NCBI RefSeq assembly: GCF_017303155.1
Contig: NZ_JAEKJR010000002.1
Location: 1,550,001-1,614,000, forward strand
Source: Microbulbifer salipaludis
GTDB lineage: Bacteria > Pseudomonadota > Gammaproteobacteria > Pseudomonadales > Cellvibrionaceae
Length of the DNA stretch: 64,000 nt
Reading direction: 5' to 3'
Each line of letters starts with the position of its first letter. The stretch's first letter is position 1. Under the pieces are notes generated by a model. The model searched no databases and was not told the DNA's origin. It was given only the letters and a program-made list of their open reading frames with translations. Positions 1-9,156 of this stretch are shown in pieces. The translations under genes and the position numbers were made by a program.

Positions 1-95
1 AGATTTAATTTTCCTATGCAAATCAATAGATTAGCTGGAACCTGTTTTCCAATTCTTCTTGAGCGGCCAGGCGCCCACACCTAGTTTGTCCTGGC

Positions 96-1160
96 TCAGC
101 AGATTCTTGGCAGCTGCTCACCGGGTAACCGGCACAGTAGCCGTTCGCTGCCTAGCGCGTTGCTGAGTATGACGTCCGCGGTGCCTGCGTCGTCAACGAG
201 ACCAATGACCTCACCAATGACCCGACTCCCGGCGGATACATCAAAGGCCTGCAGAATCTCAAGCGCGGCCTGTTGTTGATTTGCCGGTACAAACAGCAGA
301 AAGCGACCTTCATTAGCCACGTACATAGGGTCAAGGCCAAGCAATTCGCAGGCGCCTTGCACACACTCGGTAACCGGGATCTGGTCTTCGTGTACCTGCA
401 TCTGCATATGGGATGACTCGGCCAGTTCCACCAGCGCCGTTGCCAATCCACCGCGCGTCAGGTCGCGCAGGCAATGCACATCGATTGCAGCGGCCAAAAG
501 TGCCATGACGGGATCGCACAGTGGCGCGCAGTCACTGTGCAGCGGGTTTTCAAAGTCGAGACCTTCCCGTGCTGCCATCACCGCCATGCCGTGTCGGCCA
601 ATATCACCGGACAGAATGATCGCATCCGATGCCGCGATCTGACGGGGGTGGATTGGCTGTGGTGCCGCGAGCACACCGATTCCTGAGGTATTGATGTACA
701 CGCCATCGCCCTTGCCTTTCTCCACCACTTTGGTGTCACCGGTGACCAGTTGTACGCCGACTTCCGCTGCCGCTCGGCCCATGGACTGCATGATGCGCGC
801 AAGCTGTTTTAGCGGCAGCCCCTCCTCCAGAATCAGCCCGCAACTGAGGTACTTTGGTCGGGCGCCGCTCATGGCCAGATCGTTGACGGTGCCGTACACC
901 GCCAGCGTTCCAATATTGCCGCCGGGAAAAAACAGGGGAGACACCACAAAAGAGTCGGTGGTAAATACCAGCCTGGAACCATCCAAGGGCAGGGTCGCGC
1001 TGTCGTGGCCCTGCTGAATCCAGCGATTATCAATGTACGGGAATACAAAGTTCTGCAGTAAACGCTCGGTCAGCTCTCCACCACTGCCGTGACCAAGGCG
1101 GACCATCTCTTCCGAGTCCGTGGCCAGTGTCTCCATTGGCAACGGGCACTCAATGTTCAT
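96..1160 (-). CDS. hypE: Hydrogenase maturation protein HypE
   Basis: HypE accepts a carbamoyl group from HypF on its C-terminal cysteine and dehydrates it to a thiocyanate, the precursor of the cyanide ligands of the [NiFe] site. The 354-aa protein has the AIR-synthase/PurM-like pattern (GHGSGGE near the N-terminus, TTDSFVV, GDTKVV, DLTRGG) and ends in the required PRIC tail, so the acceptor Cys is the last residue. The ATG used here follows AGGAG by about 7 nt and overlaps the end of hypD by 11 nt. The longer reading frame upstream lies inside hypD and is rejected. It is the last gene of the hydrogenase operon; no obvious terminator lies in the 95 bases that follow. Confidence 0.96.
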   Translation of the reverse strand: MNIECPLPMETLATDSEEMVRLGHGSGGELTERLLQNFVFPYIDNRWIQQGHDSATLPLDGSRLVFTTDSFVVSPLFFPGGNIGTLAVYGTVNDLAMSGARPKYLSCGLILEEGLPLKQLARIMQSMGRAAAEVGVQLVTGDTKVVEKGKGDGVYINTSGIGVLAAPQPIHPRQIAASDAIILSGDIGRHGMAVMAAREGLDFENPLHSDCAPLCDPVMALLAAAIDVHCLRDLTRGGLATALVELAESSHMQMQVHEDQIPVTECVQGACELLGLDPMYVANEGRFLLFVPANQQQAALEILQAFDVSAGSRVIGEVIGLVDDAGTADVILSNALGSERLLCRLPGEQLPRIC

Positions 1161-2307
1161 TGGGCAGCTCCTGTTTTTCATACTGTGACCGGGCTGGCTT
1201 TCGATTTGCGTATCGACTTGCATATCGACTTGCATATCGATAATAGGCCGCACACGGGCCTTCGCTGGACACCATGGGGGCACCGAGCGGACTTTGCGGG
1301 CGACAGGCCTTGCCAAAGTGCGGGCAATCATCCGGTTTGCTTCGCCCCTGCATGATCTGCCCGCTGATACAGCCACGGGAATCGTCCCGACCCGTTGTCA
1401 CGCGGGGAAATCGTTGGTTCGCATCAAACGCGGAATATTGCGGGCGCAGGCGCAAGCCGCTGCCGGCGATTTCCCCCACACCGCGCCAGTGCTGGGGCGA
1501 GATTTCGAAGACCCGCTGCAGCATTTCCCGCGCGGGCCTGTTGCCCTCACGGGGTACGGCGCGGGCGTATTGGTTTTGTACGTCACAAGTGCCCTGCTCC
1601 AGCTGGCGCACACACATAAGAACACCCTCGAGAATATCCAGCGGCTCAAATCCGGTAACCACAATGGGGCGACGGATGCGCTGTGCCAGTGGCTGGTAGG
1701 CTTCAAAACCGGTAATTGCACACACGTGTCCGGCGGCGAGAAACCCCTGCACACGGGTGTCCCCATCGGCGCAGATCGTTTCGATGGCCGGCGGCACCAG
1801 AAACTGGGAGACGAGTAGCGAAAAGTTACCGAGCCCTTTTCGCTGCGCCTGAAACACGGCCATGGCGTTTGCCGGTGCGGTGGTTTCAAAGCCGATGGCA
1901 AAAAACACCACCTGGCGGTCCGGGTGTACCTGCGCCAGTGCCAGGGCATCCATGGGTGAATATACGGTGCGCACGTCACCGCCGGCGGCTTTCACGCTCA
2001 GCAGGTCACTGTGGCTGCCGGGCACCCGCAACATATCGCCGAATGAGCAGAAGATTACTTCCGGTCGTGCAGCAATGGCGATGGCCTGATCAATAATCGC
2101 CAGTGAGGTGACGCACACCGGGCAACCGGGGCCATGCAACAGTTCAATTTCAGGGGGCAGCAGCTGTTGCAGCCCGTATTTGGCGATCGCGTGGGTCTGG
2201 CCGCCGCACACTTCCATAAGCGCCCAGGGCCGCGTGGTAATACGCTGTATTTCCGCAGAAATCTTCTCAACACTGGCGCGCTCGCGATATTCCGTCAAAT
2301 ACTGCAT
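1150..2307 (-). CDS. hypD: Hydrogenase maturation protein HypD
   Basis: HypD is the iron-sulfur scaffold that, with HypC, assembles the Fe(CN)2CO unit in the cytoplasm. The 385-aa protein shows the key motifs MEVCGGQTH and GPGCPVCV, plus the C-terminal cysteine set ([27 protein letters not shown]) that holds the [4Fe-4S] cluster. The start ATG has GGAGGG just upstream; a longer in-frame start overlaps hypC and is less likely. The extreme C-terminus after the last cysteine is odd: it reads [12 protein letters not shown], encoded by 12-bp tandem repeats, and probably forms a harmless tail. Confidence 0.96.
   Translation of the reverse strand: MQYLTEYRERASVEKISAEIQRITTRPWALMEVCGGQTHAIAKYGLQQLLPPEIELLHGPGCPVCVTSLAIIDQAIAIAARPEVIFCSFGDMLRVPGSHSDLLSVKAAGGDVRTVYSPMDALALAQVHPDRQVVFFAIGFETTAPANAMAVFQAQRKGLGNFSLLVSQFLVPPAIETICADGDTRVQGFLAAGHVCAITGFEAYQPLAQRIRRPIVVTGFEPLDILEGVLMCVRQLEQGTCDVQNQYARAVPREGNRPAREMLQRVFEISPQHWRGVGEIAGSGLRLRPQYSAFDANQRFPRVTTGRDDSRGCISGQIMQGRSKPDDCPHFGKACRPQSPLGAPMVSSEGPCAAYYRYASRYASRYANRKPARSQYEKQELPNEH
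1203..1246. repeat. 12-bp tandem repeat in the 3' end of hypD
   Basis: The unit TATCGACTTGCA occurs twice in perfect tandem (1211-1222, 1223-1234), flanked by two partial copies. It keeps the hypD frame and codes for the repeated YASR tail. It looks like slipped-strand duplication. Confidence 0.85.
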
Positions 2308-2320
2308 TGCACCCTCCGAA

Positions 2321-2596
2321 TTACACAGGTTTCCATGGGGACGCCTCGCGGTTTGACTCAAGATCCTGGAGATCGCCGAGCTCTTCAAGATAGCGAAATA
2401 TCCGGCGGGCTTCCTGTTCGTTTACCACGCTGATGGCAAAGCCCACGTGCACAATTACGTAGTCGCCAACATTTGCTGAGGGCACATAGGCGAGGTTGAT
2501 TTCCTTGCGGATACCGCCAAATCGGACCCGCGCGCTGCGCTCAAGCGGTGCGCCGTTCAGTATTTCTTCGACGAGGCCCGGGATTCCCAGACACAT
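2321..2596 (-). CDS. hypC: Hydrogenase assembly chaperone HypC
   Basis: HypC/HybG family chaperone that binds HypD during ligand assembly and then carries the iron unit to the hydrogenase large subunit. The 91-aa protein starts with MCLGIPG, in which Cys2 is the essential ligand, and has the OB-fold core with [13 protein letters not shown]. The start is fixed by this motif, because the Cys must follow the initiator Met. It lies 13 nt before hypD and 34 nt after hypF. The acidic tail after about residue 70 is typical of the family. Confidence 0.96.
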   Translation of the reverse strand: MCLGIPGLVEEILNGAPLERSARVRFGGIRKEINLAYVPSANVGDYVIVHVGFAISVVNEQEARRIFRYLEELGDLQDLESNREASPWKPV

Positions 2597-2630
2597 GGTC
2601 AGGTGCCCTCTTGTTGTTCGCGGCGCATGG

Positions 2631-5042
2631 TCACGTTTCCTGGCCGGCGTGTTCACTGTGCGCCGTACGCTGCTGCCCGACCTGCTGCATGCAGCGCGCA
2701 TAGTAGATTTGCCCCACCGCGATGCCGCCATCATTGGGCGGGATCTTGTGATGGCAATGCACGTCAAATCCAGCCGCACGCAATAGCCGGGTTGTGGTCT
2801 CCAGCAGACGTTTATTTTGAAAAGCGCCCCCGGACAAAAACACGCACTGCTCGCCAAGGGCTGTGGCTACCGATACGGCCATCTGCGCCAGCGTATTGTG
2901 AAAGGCGGTGGCCATCCAGGGGACGGGCCGCCCTTCCCTCAAATCTTTTTGTAATGCGCTTAACAATGGCTCCCAGTCCAGTGTCCAGTGACTCTGCGCC
3001 TGCCGCAGCACAAACGGATAGCCCGCGCGGTGATGGCAGTCCTGCGCTGCGTGTTCCACCGCCATTGCCCCCTGCCCTTCAAACGTCGACCGTTGCACCA
3101 AACCGAAAAGTGCCGATACCGCATCAAACAAACGACCAATACTGGAGCACACCGGGGTATTGAGTTTTCGTACAAGAATACGTTCGAGGTTGAATAGCGA
3201 ACCGGGGCTGAATGTTGCCGTCAGCCTTGCCCGGGACTCGCTGACCGGCCACAGCGCGCTGCTACCGAAACACGCAAATAACAGCCCGGCCAAGGCAAGT
3301 CGTGGCTGGCGCATGGCTTGCTCGCCACCGGGCAGCGGAAATTCCCGCAGGCTGGCCACGCGCCTGACCTGCGCGCCACCGTCCCAGTGCAGAAACTCAC
3401 TGCCGCGCAGTACGCCGTCGTCACCGTATCCGGTGCCATCCCAGCAGATGCCCAGTGCGGCACCCTTGTGCCCATGCTCTGCCAGACAGGAAAAAAAATG
3501 GGCGACATGATGTGGCACACGCCGGAGCTCGCTGTGGTGTCTCTTATTGTTTTGATTTTTGTTGTGTTGGCTCTCGTTGTGTTGGCTCTCGCACCAGCGC
3601 GTCGAGAAAAAGCCCGGGTGCTGGTCACAGATGATTTGTCCCCACGGGCGAGTATTCCCATTGCCCAGGTACAGCTCGGCCAACTCAGCAATAGTCCGTG
3701 TAAAGTGCCCCATGGTGACACGGTCTTCGAGGTCGCCGATATGCTGGCTGGTGAGCACCGTATTCCCCCGAGTGATGGCCACGCTGTTTTTCAGGTCGGC
3801 GCCCACGGCGAGCAGCGTTGTCGCGTTCGCCGGTGAACCCGGCAGTACCAGCGGACGCGGCACGTAGCCGCGCGCGCGGCGCAACAATACCGGCTGGCTA
3901 TCCATTACTCGGGTGACGGAGTCATCCAGTGGCCGCAGTATGCGTCGATTGTGTAGTAGAAGTCCGTCTGCGATTTGTCCCAGCCTTTGCAACGCCTCTG
4001 TATCGTCGATACAGATGGGTTCTCCGGCGAGATTGCCGCTGGTGGCAACCAGTGGCTGCTGCAGATCGTGCATCAGCAGGTGATGTAACGGCGAGCTGGG
4101 CAACATCACGCCCAGGTTGGGATTGTCCGGTGAGACTTGAGGTGCAATCTTGCCCCGTGCCGCCCCTCTGCTGCGCAAAATAACGATGGGGCGCTCCGCA
4201 GCGAGCAACAGCCTTTCTTCCTGCGCTGATACAAAGCAATCCCGGTGTACGCTTGCCAGATCGGGATACAGCAGGGCAAAAGGTTTGTGTGGGCGCTGCT
4301 TCCTCTGGCGCAGCAGCGCAATGGCTGCATCGCCAGCGGCGCGGGCCATCAACTGGAAACCCCCGATGTTCTTGATGGCAATGATCTTGCCACCGCGAAT
4401 GTCCTCCGCTGCGCGGCGCAATGCCGCCTCCCCATGGGCAAGCCCTGTACCATCGGCAGCACAGAAGTGAAGCTGTGGACCACAGCTTGGGCAGGCCGTG
4501 GGTTCCGCGTGAAAACGCCGGTTGTCAGGGTCTTTGTATTCCGCCAGGCAGTCTGCACAGAGTGGAAAAGCCTGCATGGCTGTGTGCGCGCGATCGTATG
4601 GTAATCGCTCGACGATACTGAAACGGGGGCCGCACTGGGTGCAATTAATAAACGGGTAGCGGTAACGGCGATTGCCCGGCTCAAACAATTCCTGCACACA
4701 CGATTCGCACGGGGCCAGGTCCGGCAAGATGAGTGCGGATTGCGCACCGCCAGCATCGCTCTCGCGGATTATAAAACCGCGTGCGTTTTGCACTGGAATG
4801 GCTTCGCAGGTCAGCGAGTGGATTTCCGCATGCGCGGGCAATGTGTGGGAAAGAAGCTTCTGAAACTGGTGCAACAGGTGTGCCGGGCCCTGCACTTCCA
4901 CGCACACCCCTGCGCGGTCATTGGCCACCCAACCGCTTAGCGCAAAACGCTGCGCGAGACGAAACACAAACGGCCGGAAGCCGACTCCCTGAACAATGCC
5001 AGTGAGTTGCAGCCTGTGTCGCTCAGGGCGCGCTTTGTTCAT
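2631..5042 (-). CDS. hypF: Carbamoyltransferase HypF
   Basis: HypF makes carbamoyl-AMP from carbamoyl phosphate and ATP and transfers the carbamoyl group to HypE. The 803-aa protein has, in order: an acylphosphatase domain (TGIVQGVGFRPFVFRLA), two zinc-finger units (CESC...CTQC and CADC...CPSC), a YrdC-like domain, and a Kae1-like domain with VPHHVAH and LSGGAFQN. It is slightly longer than usual (about 750-780 aa), partly from an Asn/Gln/His-rich insertion just before the HHVAH metal motif. The chosen ATG overlaps hypA by 20 nt, and no strong Shine-Dalgarno is visible, so translational coupling to hypA is likely. Confidence 0.95.
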   Translation of the reverse strand: MNKARPERHRLQLTGIVQGVGFRPFVFRLAQRFALSGWVANDRAGVCVEVQGPAHLLHQFQKLLSHTLPAHAEIHSLTCEAIPVQNARGFIIRESDAGGAQSALILPDLAPCESCVQELFEPGNRRYRYPFINCTQCGPRFSIVERLPYDRAHTAMQAFPLCADCLAEYKDPDNRRFHAEPTACPSCGPQLHFCAADGTGLAHGEAALRRAAEDIRGGKIIAIKNIGGFQLMARAAGDAAIALLRQRKQRPHKPFALLYPDLASVHRDCFVSAQEERLLLAAERPIVILRSRGAARGKIAPQVSPDNPNLGVMLPSSPLHHLLMHDLQQPLVATSGNLAGEPICIDDTEALQRLGQIADGLLLHNRRILRPLDDSVTRVMDSQPVLLRRARGYVPRPLVLPGSPANATTLLAVGADLKNSVAITRGNTVLTSQHIGDLEDRVTMGHFTRTIAELAELYLGNGNTRPWGQIICDQHPGFFSTRWCESQHNESQHNKNQNNKRHHSELRRVPHHVAHFFSCLAEHGHKGAALGICWDGTGYGDDGVLRGSEFLHWDGGAQVRRVASLREFPLPGGEQAMRQPRLALAGLLFACFGSSALWPVSESRARLTATFSPGSLFNLERILVRKLNTPVCSSIGRLFDAVSALFGLVQRSTFEGQGAMAVEHAAQDCHHRAGYPFVLRQAQSHWTLDWEPLLSALQKDLREGRPVPWMATAFHNTLAQMAVSVATALGEQCVFLSGGAFQNKRLLETTTRLLRAAGFDVHCHHKIPPNDGGIAVGQIYYARCMQQVGQQRTAHSEHAGQET
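3561..3590. repeat. Perfect 15-bp tandem duplication inside hypF
   Basis: GTTGTGTTGGCTCTC occurs twice head to tail. On the coding strand it gives a doubled ESQHN pentapeptide inside a hydrophilic insertion before the HypF metal-binding motif. Frame is preserved. Confidence 0.85.
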
Positions 5043-5304
5043 CGTTTGCCCGGAATTCGAGGCTCTCGAGGATGATGTCCTGCGCCTCGGGGTGGTGAAT
5101 ATCAGACTGCTCTTCAATAACGAGCCGCAAACCTTGCAGCGCCGTGCCCTGGGTTTCCTGGGTAAAGTGGTCGCGCAGGTGGTCTGCCGAAATATGCGCA
5201 AGAGCGCCTAATCTGAGCTTGGCTGCCAGCACCGTGGCATTCTCTTCCGCCGCCAGCCCTTGAATCTTGTCCACCAGATTGCGGATAAGGGATTGTTCGT
5301 GCAT
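5023..5304 (-). CDS. hypA: HypA-like nickel chaperone without zinc-binding loop
   Basis: HypA delivers nickel to the hydrogenase large subunit together with HypB. This 93-aa protein has the N-terminal MHEQSL, whose His2 is the nickel ligand in the family, and the core pattern RLGALAHISADHLRDHF, then GLRLVIEEQ. Family members are about 113-118 aa and carry two CxxC motifs in a zinc-binding loop after this point. Here the loop is absent: the chain runs from IEEQSDIHHPEAQ straight to a final strand resembling the normal C-terminus. There are no cysteines at all. The start overlaps the protease stop codon (TAATG). No hypB is present in the window. Confidence 0.85.
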   Translation of the reverse strand: MHEQSLIRNLVDKIQGLAAEENATVLAAKLRLGALAHISADHLRDHFTQETQGTALQGLRLVIEEQSDIHHPEAQDIILESLEFRANDEQSAP

Positions 5305-5771
5305 TACACACCTCCTGTGTGCAGACTCAGTTTTTCAAGAATTTCACGCTCCACCTGCCGCGCGGCATCCTCCACCGCCGCCGAAAGGCTGGCGTTCGGG
5401 GAAAAGTCCTCGCCACAAATGGCATAGAGGTCCAGTCGTTCCGGCAGCGCATCCAGCGCCCCTGCCAATGCCAGGGCTTCGCCCAGATTCAGGCCGTGGC
5501 TGGAGGTGCGGCACAGTGTGGGGGGAATCTCTTCGGCCAGGCCGTTCAAACGCAGTATGGCACCGGTGGCTTGATCTTCAGCCTGAAGCGCGTCGATCAG
5601 ACATACCCGCCGCTGGCGCCATTCATCGAGAAGGCTGGTCATATCGCCGTTGTTTTCGATACAGGGCGTGCTGGATGGAAGCCGGCTGCGCAGGCGGTCG
5701 ATCACATAGGGGCCGACGCTGTCGTCCCCGCGGAAGCGATTGCCGACGCCGATAATGGTCCAGCCGCTCAT
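5304..5771 (-). CDS. [NiFe] hydrogenase large-subunit maturation protease
   Basis: HyaD/HycI/HoxW-type endopeptidase of the M52 family. It removes the C-terminal peptide from the large subunit once nickel is inserted. The 155-aa protein starts [17 protein letters not shown], with the conserved GxGNxxxxDD that supplies a nickel-sensing acid, then has LIDALQAED and [11 protein letters not shown], the usual Asp and His positions. It overlaps the large-subunit gene by ATGA. The large subunit has a cleavable tail, so a substrate for this protease is encoded next door. Confidence 0.93.
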   Translation of the reverse strand: MSGWTIIGVGNRFRGDDSVGPYVIDRLRSRLPSSTPCIENNGDMTSLLDEWRQRRVCLIDALQAEDQATGAILRLNGLAEEIPPTLCRTSSHGLNLGEALALAGALDALPERLDLYAICGEDFSPNASLSAAVEDAARQVEREILEKLSLHTGGV

Positions 5772-7084
5772 GGCGCTGCCCCCACAGGATCCAGGTGCAG
5801 TTTGAGGAAGTGGGTGGAGCAGGAGATACACGGGTCGTAGTTGCGGATCGCCTGTTCACAGTGCGCCTGCAGGTCGTCCGCGGCCAGATGCATGAACTGC
5901 GGCAGCATCAGGCGCAGGTCGTCCTCAATGGTTTTCTGGTTTTGCGATGTAGGAGCGACGATTTTGGCATTGCTGATCTTGCCGGCGGCATCGATCTGGT
6001 AACGATGGTAAAGGAGACCGCGCGGGGCCTCGGTAACCGCGCAGCCCTCAGCGGGACGGGGTTCTGTTTCTTCAAACGGGCGCTCAGGTGCGCAATAGTG
6101 GTCGATGATGCGCAAGGCCTCATCAAACGCATAGAGCACTTCCAGGCTGCGCACCACAATGCTCTGAAACGGGTTCGCACAAAACGGCGGGAAGCCCACC
6201 TCTCGAGCCACCTGCTGCACCAGTGGAGACAGCCGTGAGTAATTCAGGTTGTAGCGCGCCATAGGCCCAACGAAATAGGCCCCACGCCCTACGCGCTCGC
6301 TGTGCAGCGCGGTACTGTGTTTCACATGGGTTTCACGAAAATGCTGATCGTAGTCGCTGACGGGTATATCCAGGCCCTGCGTAGAGCGAATACGTCCGCG
6401 ATTCATGGGATATTCATCCGGGTCTGACAGCGCAACAAACTCATAGGCGTCGTCCGCAGATCGTTCAAACTGCGGAAAGCACAGCGCTGCCGCCCAGCGT
6501 ACGGTGGCAATGGCGATGTCGCGTGCCGGCAGCAAAGTTTCCCGCAGCGCGGCCAACTCGGTGGCGGTGGGCAACCGATAGAATCCCCCCACCCGTACAT
6601 TGATCGGGTGGACTTCACGTCCGCCCAGTAGCCGCACGATTGCGTTGCCTGCCTTTTTCATTTGCAGGCCATCCTGCACCCGTTGCGGATGGTCCTTGGC
6701 CATGGCCACACCACTGGGGTAGCCGAGAAAATCCGGCGCGTGCAGCATGTAGATATGCAGTGTATGGCTCTCGATCCATTCTCCGCAGTACATCAAGCGG
6801 CGCAGGGCATGTAATTCTGCCGACAGAACCAGCTCAAGAGCATTCTCCATCGCGTGTACCGCACTCATCTGATAGGCGACGGGACAGATCCCGCAGATAC
6901 GCGCGGTAATGTCCGGTGCCTCCCGGTAATCCCGTCCACACATGAACCCTTCAAAAAAGCGCGGTGGCTCAAATATCTTGAGCTGTACATCGTGCACATG
7001 CTGGTCGTCGTAGCGGATGTACAGTGCGCCCTCCCCTTCGACCCGGGCGAGGTAGTCAACCTTGACGGTCTTATGCTTACTCAT
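5768..7084 (-). CDS. hydA: Group 3b [NiFe] hydrogenase large (alpha) subunit
   Basis: Catalytic subunit of a soluble, cytoplasmic NAD(P)-linked hydrogenase of the sulfhydrogenase/HydBGDA type. The 438-aa protein has the L1 cysteine motif [10 protein letters not shown] (around residues 62-71) and the L2 motif DPCISCSTH near the C-terminus, which together bind the Ni-Fe centre. Thirteen residues follow the L2 histidine, the tail expected to be cut by the M52 protease encoded next. IEGPRFFE-like and HLYMLHAPD-like segments match group 3b alpha subunits. It overlaps the end of hydD by 8 nt. I judge group 3b from motif and gene order, not from a tree. Confidence 0.95.
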   Translation of the reverse strand: MSKHKTVKVDYLARVEGEGALYIRYDDQHVHDVQLKIFEPPRFFEGFMCGRDYREAPDITARICGICPVAYQMSAVHAMENALELVLSAELHALRRLMYCGEWIESHTLHIYMLHAPDFLGYPSGVAMAKDHPQRVQDGLQMKKAGNAIVRLLGGREVHPINVRVGGFYRLPTATELAALRETLLPARDIAIATVRWAAALCFPQFERSADDAYEFVALSDPDEYPMNRGRIRSTQGLDIPVSDYDQHFRETHVKHSTALHSERVGRGAYFVGPMARYNLNYSRLSPLVQQVAREVGFPPFCANPFQSIVVRSLEVLYAFDEALRIIDHYCAPERPFEETEPRPAEGCAVTEAPRGLLYHRYQIDAAGKISNAKIVAPTSQNQKTIEDDLRLMLPQFMHLAADDLQAHCEQAIRNYDPCISCSTHFLKLHLDPVGAAP

Positions 7085-7892
7085 CCCGGGGCTCCCGGCT
7101 GCGGCTCGCGGCCTCGAAATCCGGTGCCGCCGCGTTGAAGTTGCGCAGGTTCTCGATCACCGTGACCCTGTCCGCCCCCAGCTCGGTCTCCCACCAGTGG
7201 CACAGGGAGGTGGTGTTGCTGTTTTCCTTCGGGCCGTAGCAGCCATAGCAGCTGCGGTGGTAGCTGGGGCAGATTGCACCACAGCCCGCCTGAGTCACCG
7301 GCCCCATGCAGGGAGTGCCGTGGGCCACCCAAACACAGACGTTGCCGCGCTGTTTGCACTCGATACACACCGAGTGTGCCGGGACCTGCGGCGGACGACG
7401 GTGTAGAAACGCGCTGATAACCTCGAGCAACTGGTGTTTATTGATCGGGCAGCCATTCAGCTCAAAATCCACCGGCACATGGCTGCTCACCGGGGTCGAT
7501 GTTTTGAGGGTGTCGATATACTCGGGCTGGGCATACACCGCAGAAATAAAATTGTCGACGTTGGCGAAATTGCGCAGCGCCTGGATTCCGCCCGCGGTGG
7601 CACAGGCGCCAATGGCGATCAGTGCGCGAGATTGGGCACGAATGTCGCGAATACGTCGCTGCTCTTCCGGCGTGGTAATGGAACCCTCGACCAGGGAAAG
7701 GTCGTAGGGGCCAGGCAGCTGGGTGCTGGAGGCCTCCATGAAATAGGCAATTTCGATGGTGTCCGCGAGGGCCAGCAGCTCGTCCTCGCAATCGAGCAGA
7801 CTCAACTGGCAACCATCGCAGGAAGTAAACTTCCAGACCGCCAGCGTTGGCTTGCGTGTGCCCTTCCCTAAAGTGCGCGAATCTTGAACCAA
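7077..7892 (-). CDS. hydD: Group 3b [NiFe] hydrogenase small (delta) subunit
   Basis: Electron-transfer subunit that binds three iron-sulfur clusters next to the Ni-Fe site. The 271-aa protein has [13 protein letters not shown] for the proximal cluster, GACATAGG and ELNGCPI, then a C-terminal cysteine run ([33 protein letters not shown]). No twin-arginine signal is present, consistent with a cytoplasmic enzyme. The start is uncertain: the best option is TTG at 7892, with GGGAG about 9 nt upstream and a 25-nt overlap with hydG. An in-frame ATG at 7982 would force a 115-nt overlap. Confidence 0.93.
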   Translation of the reverse strand: MVQDSRTLGKGTRKPTLAVWKFTSCDGCQLSLLDCEDELLALADTIEIAYFMEASSTQLPGPYDLSLVEGSITTPEEQRRIRDIRAQSRALIAIGACATAGGIQALRNFANVDNFISAVYAQPEYIDTLKTSTPVSSHVPVDFELNGCPINKHQLLEVISAFLHRRPPQVPAHSVCIECKQRGNVCVWVAHGTPCMGPVTQAGCGAICPSYHRSCYGCYGPKENSNTTSLCHWWETELGADRVTVIENLRNFNAAAPDFEAASRSREPRDE

Positions 7893-8677
7893 GGTCTCAC
7901 ACTCCCGTAATTGAATACCGGCCCATCCTTGCACACGAACTGCGGGCCCCACTGGCAGTGGCCGCAGTGTCCGGTGGCACACTTCATATTACGCTCCATC
8001 GACAGGTAAATGCGCGATTCCGGCAGGCCCTTGGCCAGCAGGGTCTGCACGCAGAAACGCATCATGACCTCGGGTCCGCAGAGGAAGACGATGGTGTTGT
8101 CAGCATCGATGCTACTGGCCGCCAGCGGCCCGGTAATCACCCCGACCGCGCCATGCCATTCGTCATCTGCCTGGTCTACGGTGAGTACTGCCGCGATTTG
8201 TGTTTGCCAATGGCGCAGTTCGTCGGTGTAGAGCATTTCCTGTGGCCCCCGGGCACCATAAAACAGGCGCAGGCTGCGGCAGGGCTGAGCGCCCGAGAGC
8301 AGGCTGTAGATCGCCGGGCGCAGTGGCGCCAGACCCAGGCCGCCGGCGATGATCAGCACATGTTTGTCTGCGACTTCCTGCATCGGCCACCCCTGGCCGA
8401 ATGGGCCACGAACCCCCAGTTCATCTCCCGCGCGCAGGCGCTCCAGCGACTGCGTTGCCAATCCATGGGCGCGTATCGTATGCACGTAAGTGCCGGAATC
8501 TTCCACCTTGCCGCTCATGGATATCGGCACTTCCCCGCTGCCAAAGGCATACAGCATGTTGAATTGGCCGGGCGCAAAACTCGCCAGCGGTTTGCCCCCC
8601 TTGTGCTCAATGTGCAGGGTAAAAGTGCCCGCATACTCTTCACTGCGGCGCACCACCCGGAATGCCTCCGGAATCAT
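7868..8677 (-). CDS. hydG: Hydrogenase gamma subunit, FAD/NAD(P)-binding oxidoreductase
   Basis: Ferredoxin-NADP reductase-like subunit that passes electrons between the hydrogenase and NAD(P). The 269-aa protein has an FAD-binding barrel ([19 protein letters not shown]), an NAD(P)-binding half ([22 protein letters not shown]) and a C-terminal [2Fe-2S] cysteine set ([12 protein letters not shown] followed by FVCKDGP). It sits between the cyclic-nucleotide-binding gene, overlapping it by ATGA, and hydD. The order B-G-D-A matches archaeal and bacterial group 3b operons. Confidence 0.94.
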   Translation of the reverse strand: MIPEAFRVVRRSEEYAGTFTLHIEHKGGKPLASFAPGQFNMLYAFGSGEVPISMSGKVEDSGTYVHTIRAHGLATQSLERLRAGDELGVRGPFGQGWPMQEVADKHVLIIAGGLGLAPLRPAIYSLLSGAQPCRSLRLFYGARGPQEMLYTDELRHWQTQIAAVLTVDQADDEWHGAVGVITGPLAASSIDADNTIVFLCGPEVMMRFCVQTLLAKGLPESRIYLSMERNMKCATGHCGHCQWGPQFVCKDGPVFNYGSVRPWFKIRAL

Positions 8678-9156
8678 TGGTCGCCTGCGAGGGGCGGACG
8701 TTGCTGCCCGTAGACGTCCATCAACTGTACCCGCGTTGCCCGTACACGGTCGCTGATGATCTGGGCGAAGCGCTTCATCAGCTGATACCCCAGAGCAGGA
8801 TCGGCCTCGCATTTTTCCCGCAGGCATTTCCCATCGAGCCGTATCGCATGTACTTCGTCCATGGCCTTGGCATCAAACGTCCACAGATAGGGAGGGAACA
8901 GCCATGACCAGCCGAAGATGTCGCCGCTGTTCAAGGTTTGCAGACAGAGCGCGCCGTGGTTCGGCACAAAGCATTCCACCGCGACCTGCCCGTCCCGTAT
9001 CACATAAAACTGATCCGCCGGCGCATTTTCACGGGCAATGTATTCACCGGCGTTGTAAATATGGTTTGCGCCGCAGTTGGCAACAATATCAAGCTGGTTC
9101 GCATCCATGCCGCTAAAGAATGGGTGCTCGTGCAACAGTTGGGACATACTTTTCAT
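8674..9156 (-). CDS. Cyclic-nucleotide-binding domain protein in hydrogenase operon
   Basis: A 160-aa protein made almost entirely of one Crp/Fnr-type cyclic-nucleotide-binding domain: residues about 5-115 show the beta-roll pattern with [23 protein letters not shown] and [12 protein letters not shown], then a short helical tail. There is no room for a helix-turn-helix, so it is not a Crp-like DNA-binding regulator by itself. ATGA overlaps join it to both hydB and hydG, so it should be made in step with the enzyme. Possible roles are an allosteric or redox-sensing partner of the hydrogenase. Whether it binds a cyclic nucleotide cannot be judged from sequence alone. Confidence 0.85.
   Translation of the reverse strand: MKSMSQLLHEHPFFSGMDANQLDIVANCGANHIYNAGEYIARENAPADQFYVIRDGQVAVECFVPNHGALCLQTLNSGDIFGWSWLFPPYLWTFDAKAMDEVHAIRLDGKCLREKCEADPALGYQLMKRFAQIISDRVRATRVQLMDVYGQQRPPLAGDQ

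Noticed and set aside
1203..1246. Possible CRISPR array
   Set aside because: Repeat unit is 12 bp with no spacers, in frame inside hypD; it is a simple tandem repeat.
5023..5304. HypA shortened by a frameshift or sequencing error
   Set aside because: The final strand continues in frame after the missing loop, the stop overlaps hypF normally, and no CxxC is found in the other frames of the region.
5319..5840. 173-codon plus-strand frame opposite the hydrogenase protease
   Set aside because: Shadow of the overlapping protease gene; no domain recognisable.
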